Source of the DNA: an uncultured Acetatifactor sp.
Lineage (GTDB): Bacteria > Bacillota > Clostridia > Lachnospirales > Lachnospiraceae
Reading direction: 5' to 3'
Length of the DNA: 64,000 nt
Assembly: GCA_910585615.1 (NCBI GenBank)
Contig: CAJUFO010000017.1
Location: forward strand, 1 to 64,000
Each line of letters opens with the position of its first letter. Within the stretch, counting starts at the first letter, position 1. The translations under genes and the position numbers were made by a program. The notes beneath the pieces are model-generated. The model was not told the origin of the DNA, did no database searches, and saw only the letters and a program-made list of their open reading frames with translations. Positions 50,347 through 58,266 of this stretch are shown here, piece after piece.

Positions 50347-51504
50347 ATGAAGAAACTGAAAAACAGCATTCTCTTTTTAGCTTTGCTTATCTTGCTTACG
50401 GCCTGCGGACAGGAGGATGAACCGGTAGACCCCGTCGTCCCTGAATCCAGCCAGCAGCCTGAAGGCGATATCGATTCGGTGCCTCAGCCGCCCGACAGCC
50501 CCCAGTCCACCTCGCCTGAAATCGTCACCGAGGACGACTCGCTTCCGCCAAGGGAAGGAATGGTGCGCAGCCGCCTGACCAACGAATGGGTCGAGCCCGA
50601 TGTAGCGAACACACGTCCCATAGCAGTGATGATTCCCAACGAAGTCAACGCCATCCCCCACTACAATCTGTCAAAAGCCTCCGTGGTCTACGAGGCCAAC
50701 GTGGAGGCCCGCATGTCCAGAATGATGGCCATTTTTGAGGATTGGCAGGATTTGGAGAAAATCGGCAATGTCCGCAGCCTTCGCGCCTATTATGTCTATT
50801 GGGCTTTTGAATGGGATGCTTTTATCGTGCACATCGGCGGCCCGTATTTTATCAACGAGCTGATAGCTGAGCCGAATACCCAGAACATCGACGGCAATCT
50901 GGACTCGGATGCCGGCGCGTTCTTCCGTTCCTCGGATCGTGCCGCTCCCCACAACAGCTACGCTACAGGTTCCGGTCTGGCCAATGTCATCAGCCAGAAG
51001 GGTTATTCCATGGGATACAGGGATTTGATAGACGCCGGCCACTTCCGATTCGCCAGCAAATTGAATCCGAACACGCTGACCCAATACGATGCCGAGGCCA
51101 AGAACGCCACCTATATCGATATGTCGGGCTGCTATCCCCTGACCAGATGCTATTTTGAATTTAATGAGGAGGACGGCCTGTATTACCGCTTCCAGCATCT
51201 GTCCGGCAGCACGGACGGCCCCCATGTGGATTCTGGCGGCACCCAGCTGACCTTCAAGAACATCCTGGTACAGTATGTCAAATATGAAGAGCTGGGAGAG
51301 GGCTATCTGGCTTTCCAGTGCCATGACACCACCAGGGACGGCTGGTACTTCACCAACGGAAAGGGCATCCATGTGAACTGGGAGAAGACCACCGATTACG
51401 GTGCTACCAGATATTATGATGACTACGGCAATGAAGTCGTGATGAATACCGGAAAGACCATGATATGCATCGTAGAGGAGGATGACAATTTCACCTTCAG
51501 ATAG
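50347..51504 (+). CDS. DUF3048 domain lipoprotein (YerB-like)
   Basis: 385 aa from the ATG at 50347 (AGGAGA upstream). A lipobox LLTAC lies near residues 17-21, followed by a Pro/Ser/Glu-rich linker to about 70. The DUF3048 domain has RPIAVMIPNEVNAIPHYNLS (split: RPIAVMIPN, HYNLSKASVVYE), EDWQDLEKIGNVRSLRAYYV and the second DUF3048_C part with FKNILVQYV and GKTMICIVEED. Secreted, membrane-anchored; function of the family is not established. It is monocistronic, ending at a terminator. Confidence 0.9.
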   Translation: MKKLKNSILFLALLILLTACGQEDEPVDPVVPESSQQPEGDIDSVPQPPDSPQSTSPEIVTEDDSLPPREGMVRSRLTNEWVEPDVANTRPIAVMIPNEVNAIPHYNLSKASVVYEANVEARMSRMMAIFEDWQDLEKIGNVRSLRAYYVYWAFEWDAFIVHIGGPYFINELIAEPNTQNIDGNLDSDAGAFFRSSDRAAPHNSYATGSGLANVISQKGYSMGYRDLIDAGHFRFASKLNPNTLTQYDAEAKNATYIDMSGCYPLTRCYFEFNEEDGLYYRFQHLSGSTDGPHVDSGGTQLTFKNILVQYVKYEELGEGYLAFQCHDTTRDGWYFTNGKGIHVNWEKTTDYGATRYYDDYGNEVVMNTGKTMICIVEEDDNFTFR

Positions 51505-51534
51505 AAAAAGCGCCGCTTCCCGCGGCGCTTTTTT
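51505..51534. terminator. Bidirectional intrinsic terminator
   Basis: gcgccgc and gcggcgc (7-bp stem, 5-base loop) are flanked by AAAAA on the left and TTTTTT on the right. It ends the DUF3048 gene on the plus strand and the HPr gene on the minus strand; the HPr stop codon touches the stem edge. Confidence 0.9.
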
Positions 51535-51796
51535 ATTCCCCTAATCCATTTTCCACAGCACGCACCAATGATTTCAGCGCTTCCTGCTCATCCTCCCCCT
51601 CACAAAAGAATTCAATCTCGTCCCCGCTCTTCACGCAGGCCCCCAGCACGCTCAGTACGCTCTTGGCATTGGCGGTGCTCTCCCGGAACCGGAATGTAAT
51701 CAATGACTTGAATTGCATCGCCTCCTTACATAAAATCCCTGCTGGTCTCAGATGCAAGCCAGTAGGATTCTTGATTACTACTTTCTGACTTACCAT
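51533..51796 (-). CDS. HPr family phosphocarrier protein
   Basis: 87 aa. H15 in GLHLRPAG is the PTS phosphorylation site, so it is not the His-less Crh. S46 in NAKSVLSV is the HPrK/P regulatory site. It may carry phosphate for sugar uptake and signal carbon state. It is the last gene of the run 55354-51533 (cdaA, cdaR, glmM, HPr); GGAGGAAGG precedes its ATG. The name ptsH is avoided because clostridia may have more than one HPr. Confidence 0.9.
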   Translation of the reverse strand: MVSQKVVIKNPTGLHLRPAGILCKEAMQFKSLITFRFRESTANAKSVLSVLGACVKSGDEIEFFCEGEDEQEALKSLVRAVENGLGE

Positions 51797-51855
51797 TTTA
51801 TCCTTCCTCCAATCTGCTTTATCCGACCTCTTATGTCCGGGATGACATGCTCCCG

Positions 51856-53205
51856 TCAGAACATGACATCCTGTATCAGCGTTGCCAGCTTAGCCGCCTC
51901 TTCCCGGATGACCTGCTTATCCTTGCCCTCTATCATGACGCGCACCAGCGGTTCCGTTCCAGACGGCCTGATCAGTACCCTGCCCTCTCCGGCAAAGTTC
52001 TTCTCCAGCCTGCGGATTGCCTCGGCAATCTCCGGATATTCCATGTACTTCTCCTTCTTATGGTTGGCCACCTTGGCATTCACCAGGGCCTGGGGCAGCA
52101 CTTCCATGATGCCCGCCAGCTCGGACAGGCTCTTCCCCGTATCCACCATGACCTGAAGCAGATGCAGCGCGCTGAGCAGCCCGTCTCCTGTGGTGTTCTC
52201 ATCCAGGAAAATGATATGTCCCGACTGCTCTCCACCCAGGCTGGCACCAATCTCCCTCATACGCTCCAGCACATACCGATCGCCCACCTTGGTCTGTTCT
52301 ATAGTCAGCCCGTTTCTTTCCCCCATCAGGAAGAATCCCAGATTGCTCATCACCGTAGCCACGATGGTGTCCTTTTTCAGCTTCCCATTGTCCCGCATGT
52401 AGCTTCCCACGATTGCCATAATCTGGTCGCCGTCCACAATCTCGCCGTTCTCGTCCACCGCCAGCAGCCTGTCGGCATCTCCGTCGAAAGCAAGGCCGAT
52501 ATTGGCCTTTTCATATACGACCCTGGCCTGCAGCTCTGCCATATGGGTGGATCCACAGTTTGCGTTGATATTGGTGCCATCGGGATTGTTGTGAATCGCC
52601 ACCACGCTGGCCCCCAGCTCTTTCAGGGCTTCCACGGAGGTATAATAGGACGCGCCCTCCGCGCAGTCCACCACAATCTTCATCCCCCCCAATGCCACAG
52701 GCACGGACCGAATCGAATGGTTGATGTACTCCTCCCTGGCATCGGTGCGGTATTTTATCTTCCCTACCGCTGTGCCTGTGGGGAATTTCACCCCGGGCAT
52801 ATTGTCCTTCATCAGCTGTTCAATCTCATCCTCCAGCTCATCTGGCAGTTTGTAGCCGTCTCCATCGAAGAACTTGATGCCGTTGAACTCCACAGGATTG
52901 TGGGAGGCGGAGATAACGACCCCTGCGTCCACCTTGTACTTTTGCGTCAGATATGCCACCGCAGGAGTAGGCATGATGCCCACGTACACACAGTTCGCCC
53001 CTACCGAGCATGCCCCGGCCATCAGGGCATTCGCCAGCATATCGCCGGATATACGGGTATCGCACCCTACCATGATAGTAGGTTTATGCTCCTTCTCCTT
53101 GGTCAGGACATAGGCTCCCGCCTGTCCCAGCTGCATAGCCATCAGAGGGGTCAGCTCTTCATTGGCAATCCCCCTTACGCCATCTGTCCCAAATAATCTG
53201 CCCAT
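51856..53205 (-). CDS. glmM: Phosphoglucosamine mutase
   Basis: 449 aa, normal length. FGTDGVRG at the N-terminus; the phosphoserine S101 lies in ISASHNP; the metal loop DGDADR and the sugar-binding GEQSGHI are present; C-terminal RPSGTEPLVRVM binds phosphate. It converts glucosamine-6-P to glucosamine-1-P for UDP-GlcNAc, needed for peptidoglycan and surface glycans. The cdaA-cdaR-glmM order is conserved in Firmicutes. Confidence 0.97.
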   Translation of the reverse strand: MGRLFGTDGVRGIANEELTPLMAMQLGQAGAYVLTKEKEHKPTIMVGCDTRISGDMLANALMAGACSVGANCVYVGIMPTPAVAYLTQKYKVDAGVVISASHNPVEFNGIKFFDGDGYKLPDELEDEIEQLMKDNMPGVKFPTGTAVGKIKYRTDAREEYINHSIRSVPVALGGMKIVVDCAEGASYYTSVEALKELGASVVAIHNNPDGTNINANCGSTHMAELQARVVYEKANIGLAFDGDADRLLAVDENGEIVDGDQIMAIVGSYMRDNGKLKKDTIVATVMSNLGFFLMGERNGLTIEQTKVGDRYVLERMREIGASLGGEQSGHIIFLDENTTGDGLLSALHLLQVMVDTGKSLSELAGIMEVLPQALVNAKVANHKKEKYMEYPEIAEAIRRLEKNFAGEGRVLIRPSGTEPLVRVMIEGKDKQVIREEAAKLATLIQDVMF

Positions 53206-53208
53206 TTC

Positions 53209-54543
53209 TTATTCTTCCTCCGCTTTGACAAGAATGACTTTCACAGATATCGTATTCTCAGCGCTGACATTGTCAGGCAATGTGAGCGCCGCCTGAATCT
53301 CATGCGTGCCGGTTGTCAGGTCCCGCATGTTCCCCGCGGCTATCCACGCGCCGATGTCAATGGTGCCGCGGATCTCGCTCTGGTTCACGGCAGACACGGC
53401 TTCCTCCAGACCGGATATCCTCAGCCTGTAGGTCTCCTGCTCCTCCGCGAATCCCGCATCATATCCCTCCGGCAGGTTGACCAGTTCGATGCTGCTCTGC
53501 GTGAGCACCAGCGTCCTCTCCACCACCGGCTCGATATAGACCGTAGCAGTCACCCTTCCGTTGAAGTCGTTGCCTACCAGGGCAGCATTGTCCAGGTACT
53601 TCCTGATATCGATGACCCTCTCCACATTGCCGCTCTCCTCCGTGATGTCCAGCTCCCTCTCCGGGATGGAAATCTTGCTGATCTCCGCCAGCGCGGAGGC
53701 CGTACCGGCAATCATCACGCTGGAAGGCTCGCACGTCACCACGCCGGTGACCAGATATCCTTCCGCCGGCACACCGGTAAAGGCGGCCTCCACAGGCACC
53801 TCCTTGGTGGCCAGCACCGGTACCTCCACATGCATGCTGCTGGTGTTCTTCGCGATGTCGGAGTCGTCCACCAGCTCTCCCTCCGCGTCATAGAAGTGGA
53901 TGTCCGCGTTGCCCGACACATTGCTGGTAGCACCGGTCACATCGATTTCGATGCCCGCGCTCTTGATGCTATCCACCACCGACTGGGGACCGGTAATCTC
54001 TATCCTGTTCTGCTCCAGCTTCGCATTGCCGATGATATAGCCCTCCGCCACATCTCCCCTGGTATCGCAGACCACACTGACCCAATTGCTGGCCTTCTGC
54101 TCTACATTGAGCTGCACGGCATCCCGGCTGCCGGAGATGTCCAGTATCTCCACCTCGTCGTTGAGCACCCGGAAGCTGATGGGCACGGTATTCACCTCCG
54201 TCAGCCTGCTCACGTCGGCCTCCGCCACGATGTCGGAGGCGCTCAGCTCCTGTATGACATTCCTGGGCGCCTCCACGGTGACCCGAATCCTGTCCGAGCC
54301 CTCCAGCACCTCATAGAATTTATTGCCCTTTTCCAGCAGCTCCGTGTTGATCAGATTCACCTGTATATTCGAAAAAGACACGGAGTCCTTGGGGTTGTCG
54401 GCCATGACCACCAGGAACCAGAACACGATGGCCAGCACCACAGACAAGAGCTTCAGCCCCAGGTTATTCAGTATCTTTCTTTTCACTCTTCGCCCTGTTT
54501 TTTCCTCTCCGTTTGTGTGCGCCTTTTGCATCCTCTTCTCCAT
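53209..54543 (-). CDS. cdaR: YbbR-domain protein, CdaA regulator
   Basis: 444 aa. A basic N-terminus and one membrane span (about 28-46, LKLLSVVLAIVFWFLVVM) lead into four YbbR repeats outside the membrane (for example VSFRVLNDEVEILDISGSRDAVQL region). CdaR binds CdaA and tunes c-di-AMP production. Its first codons overlap the end of cdaA by 80 bp, an unusually long overlap; an internal ATG (codon 5, 54531) reduces it only slightly. GlmM follows 3 bp after the stop. Confidence 0.92.
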   Translation of the reverse strand: MEKRMQKAHTNGEEKTGRRVKRKILNNLGLKLLSVVLAIVFWFLVVMADNPKDSVSFSNIQVNLINTELLEKGNKFYEVLEGSDRIRVTVEAPRNVIQELSASDIVAEADVSRLTEVNTVPISFRVLNDEVEILDISGSRDAVQLNVEQKASNWVSVVCDTRGDVAEGYIIGNAKLEQNRIEITGPQSVVDSIKSAGIEIDVTGATSNVSGNADIHFYDAEGELVDDSDIAKNTSSMHVEVPVLATKEVPVEAAFTGVPAEGYLVTGVVTCEPSSVMIAGTASALAEISKISIPERELDITEESGNVERVIDIRKYLDNAALVGNDFNGRVTATVYIEPVVERTLVLTQSSIELVNLPEGYDAGFAEEQETYRLRISGLEEAVSAVNQSEIRGTIDIGAWIAAGNMRDLTTGTHEIQAALTLPDNVSAENTISVKVILVKAEEE

Positions 54544-55354
54544 TCAAATCCATAATCTGCCGCATTCTCTCACGCAGCTCCTCCGCGCTCAGGTGCCTCC
54601 TCAGCTCGCCCTCATAGGCCATGCTGATGCCTCCCGTCTCCTCCGACACAATCAGCGTCATGGAGTCCGTGGTCTCCGACACCCCCACGCCCGCCCGGTG
54701 CCTGGTGCCCAGCTCCTTGCTCAAATCCAGGTTGTCTGACAGAGGCAGATAGCAGGTGGCGAAGGTCACCCGGTTCCCCCGCACGATTACCGCTCCGTCA
54801 TGGAGGGGCGTATTGTGCTCGAATATATTAATCAGAAGCTGGCTGGTCACCAGTCCGTCCACCTCTATGCCGGTGCGCTCGTAGTCCTTCAGGGACTCTT
54901 TCCTCTCCACCACAATCAGGGCACCGGTCTTCACCTTGCCCATCTCCACACAGGCCTTCACAATCTCCCCCACCGTCTTCTCGGAAAAGGTATCCTCCAT
55001 CTTCCGGGAGGAATTGGAGAAGGAGGGCAGGAAGTTCTTCTCTCCCAGCTGCTCCAGGGCCTGGCGCAGCTCCGGCTGCATGGCCACGATGATCGCCGTC
55101 ACCGCAAAGCCCAGGACGTTGCGGGTCATCCAGATGATGGTGGTCATCTGCATCAAGTCCACCACCAGCAGAAACAGGACGATTACTACCAGGCCCCGCA
55201 GCACCCTCCAGGATCTGGTGGTCTTCATCCATGCCAGAATGGAATACAGCAGAAACGCGATAATCAGGATTTCCGCCACATCGTACAGGTCTATGGTATT
55301 CGCGTATGTCTTGATATTTTTCAGGTATTCACTTGCTGTCTCAATCCACTGCAT
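54464..55354 (-). CDS. cdaA: Diadenylate cyclase
   Basis: 296 aa. Three N-terminal membrane spans and a DAC domain with HDGAVIVRGNRV (DGA motif) and GTRHRAGVGVSE (RHR motif), the two ATP-binding signatures. It makes c-di-AMP from ATP at the membrane. The C-terminal tail is longer than usual and highly charged (LRERMRQIMDLNGEEDAKG... ending KSEKKDTE), and this tail overlaps the start of cdaR. Confidence 0.95.
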   Translation of the reverse strand: MQWIETASEYLKNIKTYANTIDLYDVAEILIIAFLLYSILAWMKTTRSWRVLRGLVVIVLFLLVVDLMQMTTIIWMTRNVLGFAVTAIIVAMQPELRQALEQLGEKNFLPSFSNSSRKMEDTFSEKTVGEIVKACVEMGKVKTGALIVVERKESLKDYERTGIEVDGLVTSQLLINIFEHNTPLHDGAVIVRGNRVTFATCYLPLSDNLDLSKELGTRHRAGVGVSETTDSMTLIVSEETGGISMAYEGELRRHLSAEELRERMRQIMDLNGEEDAKGAHKRRGKNRAKSEKKDTE

Positions 55355-55382
55355 CTCAACCCAACCTTACTTTTCAGCCATT

Positions 55383-56516
55383 TTACGGCCACTCTTCATA
55401 ATCCTCCACGTCAATATCCAGCTCTTCCTGACTTTCGACGTTTCCCACTGCCACCCGTCCGCTTCGCGCGCCGCCGTTCCGGTATTGGGCACCTGTCCTG
55501 GCATCGCCCCTGCGGGAAGCCATCCGCTCCACATCCCGCTTCGGCTGTCTTGGGTTCCTGCTCCTCGGCTCGCTTTCTGCTATCCTGTCCCTTTGGGAAT
55601 TGATCCTCTTCACCGTCTTGGTAGGCACAGATACCGTCATTTTGGGAACGGCCTTTACATAATAGTAATACTCATCGTCCTCGAACTGCACCTTCTCCGT
55701 ACGGCTGTAGTCCACGCAGAAGCGAAAGAACTCTATCACTTTCGCCACCACCAGCGCCAGAAGGGAGCCCAGGAGCACGCTTCCCATAGAAAGGTTGACG
55801 TCATACAACAAATCCCCTATCAGGAGCAGAACCACATTAATCATGGCCCCTGTCACCATGGCAATGGTCCAGGAGTAATCCACCGACATCCTGCGAATCA
55901 GATAGACCACCAGCACCGTGACCACAAAAGCCGCGATCATCACCAGCATGGCCTTGTTCCCCAGGATGCCCTCCACCATGAACCGCACCTTCTCAAGAAT
56001 CTCGCCCTCTTCCATGATCCGGATATTGGGCGCGCTGTCTATCACCATCCGCAGCAGATAGAACACCGCTATGCCACAGCCCACAGATACAATGGAAGCG
56101 GGTCCGCATAACAGCCCCACGGCTATGGGGACCACATAGGGAATCTTCATGGAAAACAGAAGGGGCGTCAGTACCACCACCAGGGAATCCTTTGGACTGA
56201 ACCGGAAGAACAGCAGATACATAATCAGATACATGCACAATCCCACCAAAGCCACTTCCATGGAAAGCGCATACATGTGCATCAGGCTGAATACCGCCGC
56301 CATCAGGACCATCAACCCCACAGGCAGAAACGAGCAGGTCAGGGCCGCTATCAGCATGATCCTCATATCATCAATCCGCGTCATATAGCCCATTCTGCTA
56401 TTCAATGTGCTGAAAGTGATAAAGGCTAGCAAAAACTTGAGCACAGGCACGATAAAGGCCTCGTATTTGCTGTAAATCAGCTTTATCCTTTCTTTCATTT
56501 CCAGTAAAACCGTCAT
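55383..56516 (-). CDS. Multispanning membrane protein with basic C-terminal tail
   Basis: 377 aa. About ten membrane segments fill residues 18-265 (for example ITFSTLNSRMGY next to the first, IPYVVPIAVGLLCGPASIV, MLVMIAAFVVTVLVVYLI). A disordered basic tail follows (295-355, RDRIAESEPRSRNPRQPKRD). I recognise no named family; proteins of this layout next to cdaA are common in Lachnospiraceae. The stop lies 28 bp before cdaA, so it may share that operon. Confidence 0.7.
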   Translation of the reverse strand: MTVLLEMKERIKLIYSKYEAFIVPVLKFLLAFITFSTLNSRMGYMTRIDDMRIMLIAALTCSFLPVGLMVLMAAVFSLMHMYALSMEVALVGLCMYLIMYLLFFRFSPKDSLVVVLTPLLFSMKIPYVVPIAVGLLCGPASIVSVGCGIAVFYLLRMVIDSAPNIRIMEEGEILEKVRFMVEGILGNKAMLVMIAAFVVTVLVVYLIRRMSVDYSWTIAMVTGAMINVVLLLIGDLLYDVNLSMGSVLLGSLLALVVAKVIEFFRFCVDYSRTEKVQFEDDEYYYYVKAVPKMTVSVPTKTVKRINSQRDRIAESEPRSRNPRQPKRDVERMASRRGDARTGAQYRNGGARSGRVAVGNVESQEELDIDVEDYEEWP

Positions 56517-56539
56517 TGTGACCTCCAGCTGTAGATTCC

Positions 56540-56932
56540 CTACTGCCCGTCATGGTAGAGGGAATTCAGCTTTTTTAAATTATGATAATAACATTTCAGG
56601 CTCTTCTTCGCCGTCGCGTACCGCCATGTTGAGACGATATATATCAATGCCGTATAACCGCCCACTATGGCGACAAGGTACGTCAGGACATCCTTGGCAA
56701 ATGCCAGCAAGTCCATCTTGTACAGGTTCTCCAGAAAGTCCTCGAAGTTGCACAGCATATAGAGCCCGAACAAAATCCCGAAGGATATGATTGAGCAGAC
56801 TATCGCTTTCAGAACATGCAGCGCGATATAGTCGCTGCGGAAATAATTGCCGATTTTTACATTTTCCCTGCCCTCTCCCTGTTCATAGGAAGCCATGCGG
56901 GTCATCAGGATAATGCGTTCTTCACTGAGCAT
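56540..56932 (-). CDS. Small membrane protein
   Basis: 130 aa with two membrane segments, about 40-60 (IVCSIISFGILFGLYML) and 80-102 (VLTYLVAIVGGYTALIYIV). The N-terminal 30 residues are soluble (LSEERIILMTRMASYEQGE) and the C-terminus is basic. It lies between the larger membrane gene and the YvyF-like gene. Function not recognised. Confidence 0.65.
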   Translation of the reverse strand: MLSEERIILMTRMASYEQGEGRENVKIGNYFRSDYIALHVLKAIVCSIISFGILFGLYMLCNFEDFLENLYKMDLLAFAKDVLTYLVAIVGGYTALIYIVSTWRYATAKKSLKCYYHNLKKLNSLYHDGQ

Positions 56933-56942
56933 ACTGTGCCTC

Positions 56943-57350
56943 CTACTTCAAAAACCTCATCTTTGCGCTCTCTCCCTGATTCCTCTCAGGCTTTCTCTCC
57001 GCGGGCTTATTGCCTTTGAGCACGCTCTGCAGGTCCCTGGTCATGTTCCCTTTGCACTTGTCACAGAACCTGCCGCTGCGAATCGGCTGTCCGCAGGACT
57101 CGCAGTTCAGATAAAGCGCGGAGTCCGTGGCCAGCTCCAGGCGCTCCTCCCGAAGCCATTGACGAATCTGGCCCACGTCCACCTCACAGGCATCCGCCAC
57201 CTCCTGGATGCCCACGCCTTTGTTCTCCCGGATATACTCCTTCACCTCCTGGAACTTCTTTTCCAGCTTGTCACGGCAGGCAGGGCAAATCACCTGACCG
57301 GCCACATAATTGAAAATACATCCGCAGCTTCTGCAATTCCTTACATTCAT
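56943..57350 (-). CDS. YvyF-like flagellar-region zinc protein (TIGR03826 family)
   Basis: 135 aa. A first zinc ribbon is at residues 6-25 (CRSCGCIFN...ICPAC), a helix-turn-helix-like middle has VADACEVDVGQIRQWLREE, and a second ribbon has CESCGQPIRSGRFCDKCKG. This matches the Bacillus YvyF family, found beside comF and flagellar genes. The same order is seen here: comF lies just upstream on the minus strand. Confidence 0.88.
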   Translation of the reverse strand: MNVRNCRSCGCIFNYVAGQVICPACRDKLEKKFQEVKEYIRENKGVGIQEVADACEVDVGQIRQWLREERLELATDSALYLNCESCGQPIRSGRFCDKCKGNMTRDLQSVLKGNKPAERKPERNQGESAKMRFLK

Positions 57351-57388
57351 AGTTATACCCCCTGCGCGCTCTGGCGCGCTGACTTCCC

Positions 57389-58192
57389 TCAGAGACCTGC
57401 GCCGCAGGCCAGGGCAATGAAGCAGATTTCCTCCACCCCTGCCTCTCTCAGGGTAACTGCCGCCTCGTCCATCGTGCTGCCAGTCGTATAGATGTCATCG
57501 ATTAGTATCACTCTCTTTAATTTTACATCATTTCTCGCTATATTAAAAGCCTTTTTCAAATTATTTTGCCGTTCTTTCGGATTTTCGTATTTCAGAGGCA
57601 CCGTATTCTTCACTCTGACCAGGAAATCCGTACATACGGGCATCCCCATGCGCCGTCCTACAGCCTGGGCCAGCAGTCCGGCCTGGTTGTATCCTCTGGC
57701 CGCCAGGCGCTTTTTGTGCAAAGGGATGGGGACAAGCGCGTCCGGCTGGACGCTGCGGATGAAATTCCCCAGATATTCCGCTATCTGCTCCCCGAAGAAC
57801 TCCGCATACTCCCTCCTGCCGCCGTACTTGAACCGGTAGATGGAGACGGCTGCGCTCTCGTAGGCGTAAAGCGCCCGGCCTCTTGTGAACAGATGCTCCC
57901 TTCTCTGGCAGTCCGCGCAGAACTCCCCCTCCCGGGCCAGCTTCTTCCCGCATTTCATGCACCAGGGCGGCGTCAGGAGCCGCAGCCTGCCCAGGCATTC
58001 CAGGCAGATTCTCTCTCCCGCCGGCGTCGCGATTCTGTCGCACACCGGACACCGGAGGGGAAAGAGGAGCTGCAGCACGCCCTCATACACCTTCTCGGCC
58101 GCCCCGGGCCGGGGCCTCATCCTCATGCCTCTTTGCTTTTGTGCCCTCTGTTCCGCTGTCTTTCGTGCCGCTCCTTCCGCGTTCCTTCTCAT
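57389..58192 (-). CDS. comF: ComF family phosphoribosyltransferase-like protein
   Basis: 267 aa if started at the ATG 58192 (GGTGG upstream); a second ATG at 58123 gives 244 aa, closer to the usual length. N-terminal zinc ribbons (CPVCDR, CLECLGR, CMKCGKK, CADCQRR) are followed by a type I PRT fold with RGYNQAGLLAQAVG and the PRPP-binding RVILIDDIYTTGSTMDEAA. ComF proteins act in DNA uptake or processing of the incoming strand. It starts near the end of recD2, so the two are probably co-transcribed. Confidence 0.88.
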   Translation of the reverse strand: MRRNAEGAARKTAEQRAQKQRGMRMRPRPGAAEKVYEGVLQLLFPLRCPVCDRIATPAGERICLECLGRLRLLTPPWCMKCGKKLAREGEFCADCQRREHLFTRGRALYAYESAAVSIYRFKYGGRREYAEFFGEQIAEYLGNFIRSVQPDALVPIPLHKKRLAARGYNQAGLLAQAVGRRMGMPVCTDFLVRVKNTVPLKYENPKERQNNLKKAFNIARNDVKLKRVILIDDIYTTGSTMDEAAVTLREAGVEEICFIALACGAGL

Positions 58193-58266
58193 GGTTCCAC
58201 CACTCCTTTTCCCGGCCCCACCTGCCCTGTGGCAGTGCCGTTCTCCGGAACCTTCTCCGACTTCAT

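Noticed and set aside
51847..53196. 449-codon plus-strand frame opposite glmM
   Set aside because: It mirrors glmM over its whole length and has no ribosome site or family signature.
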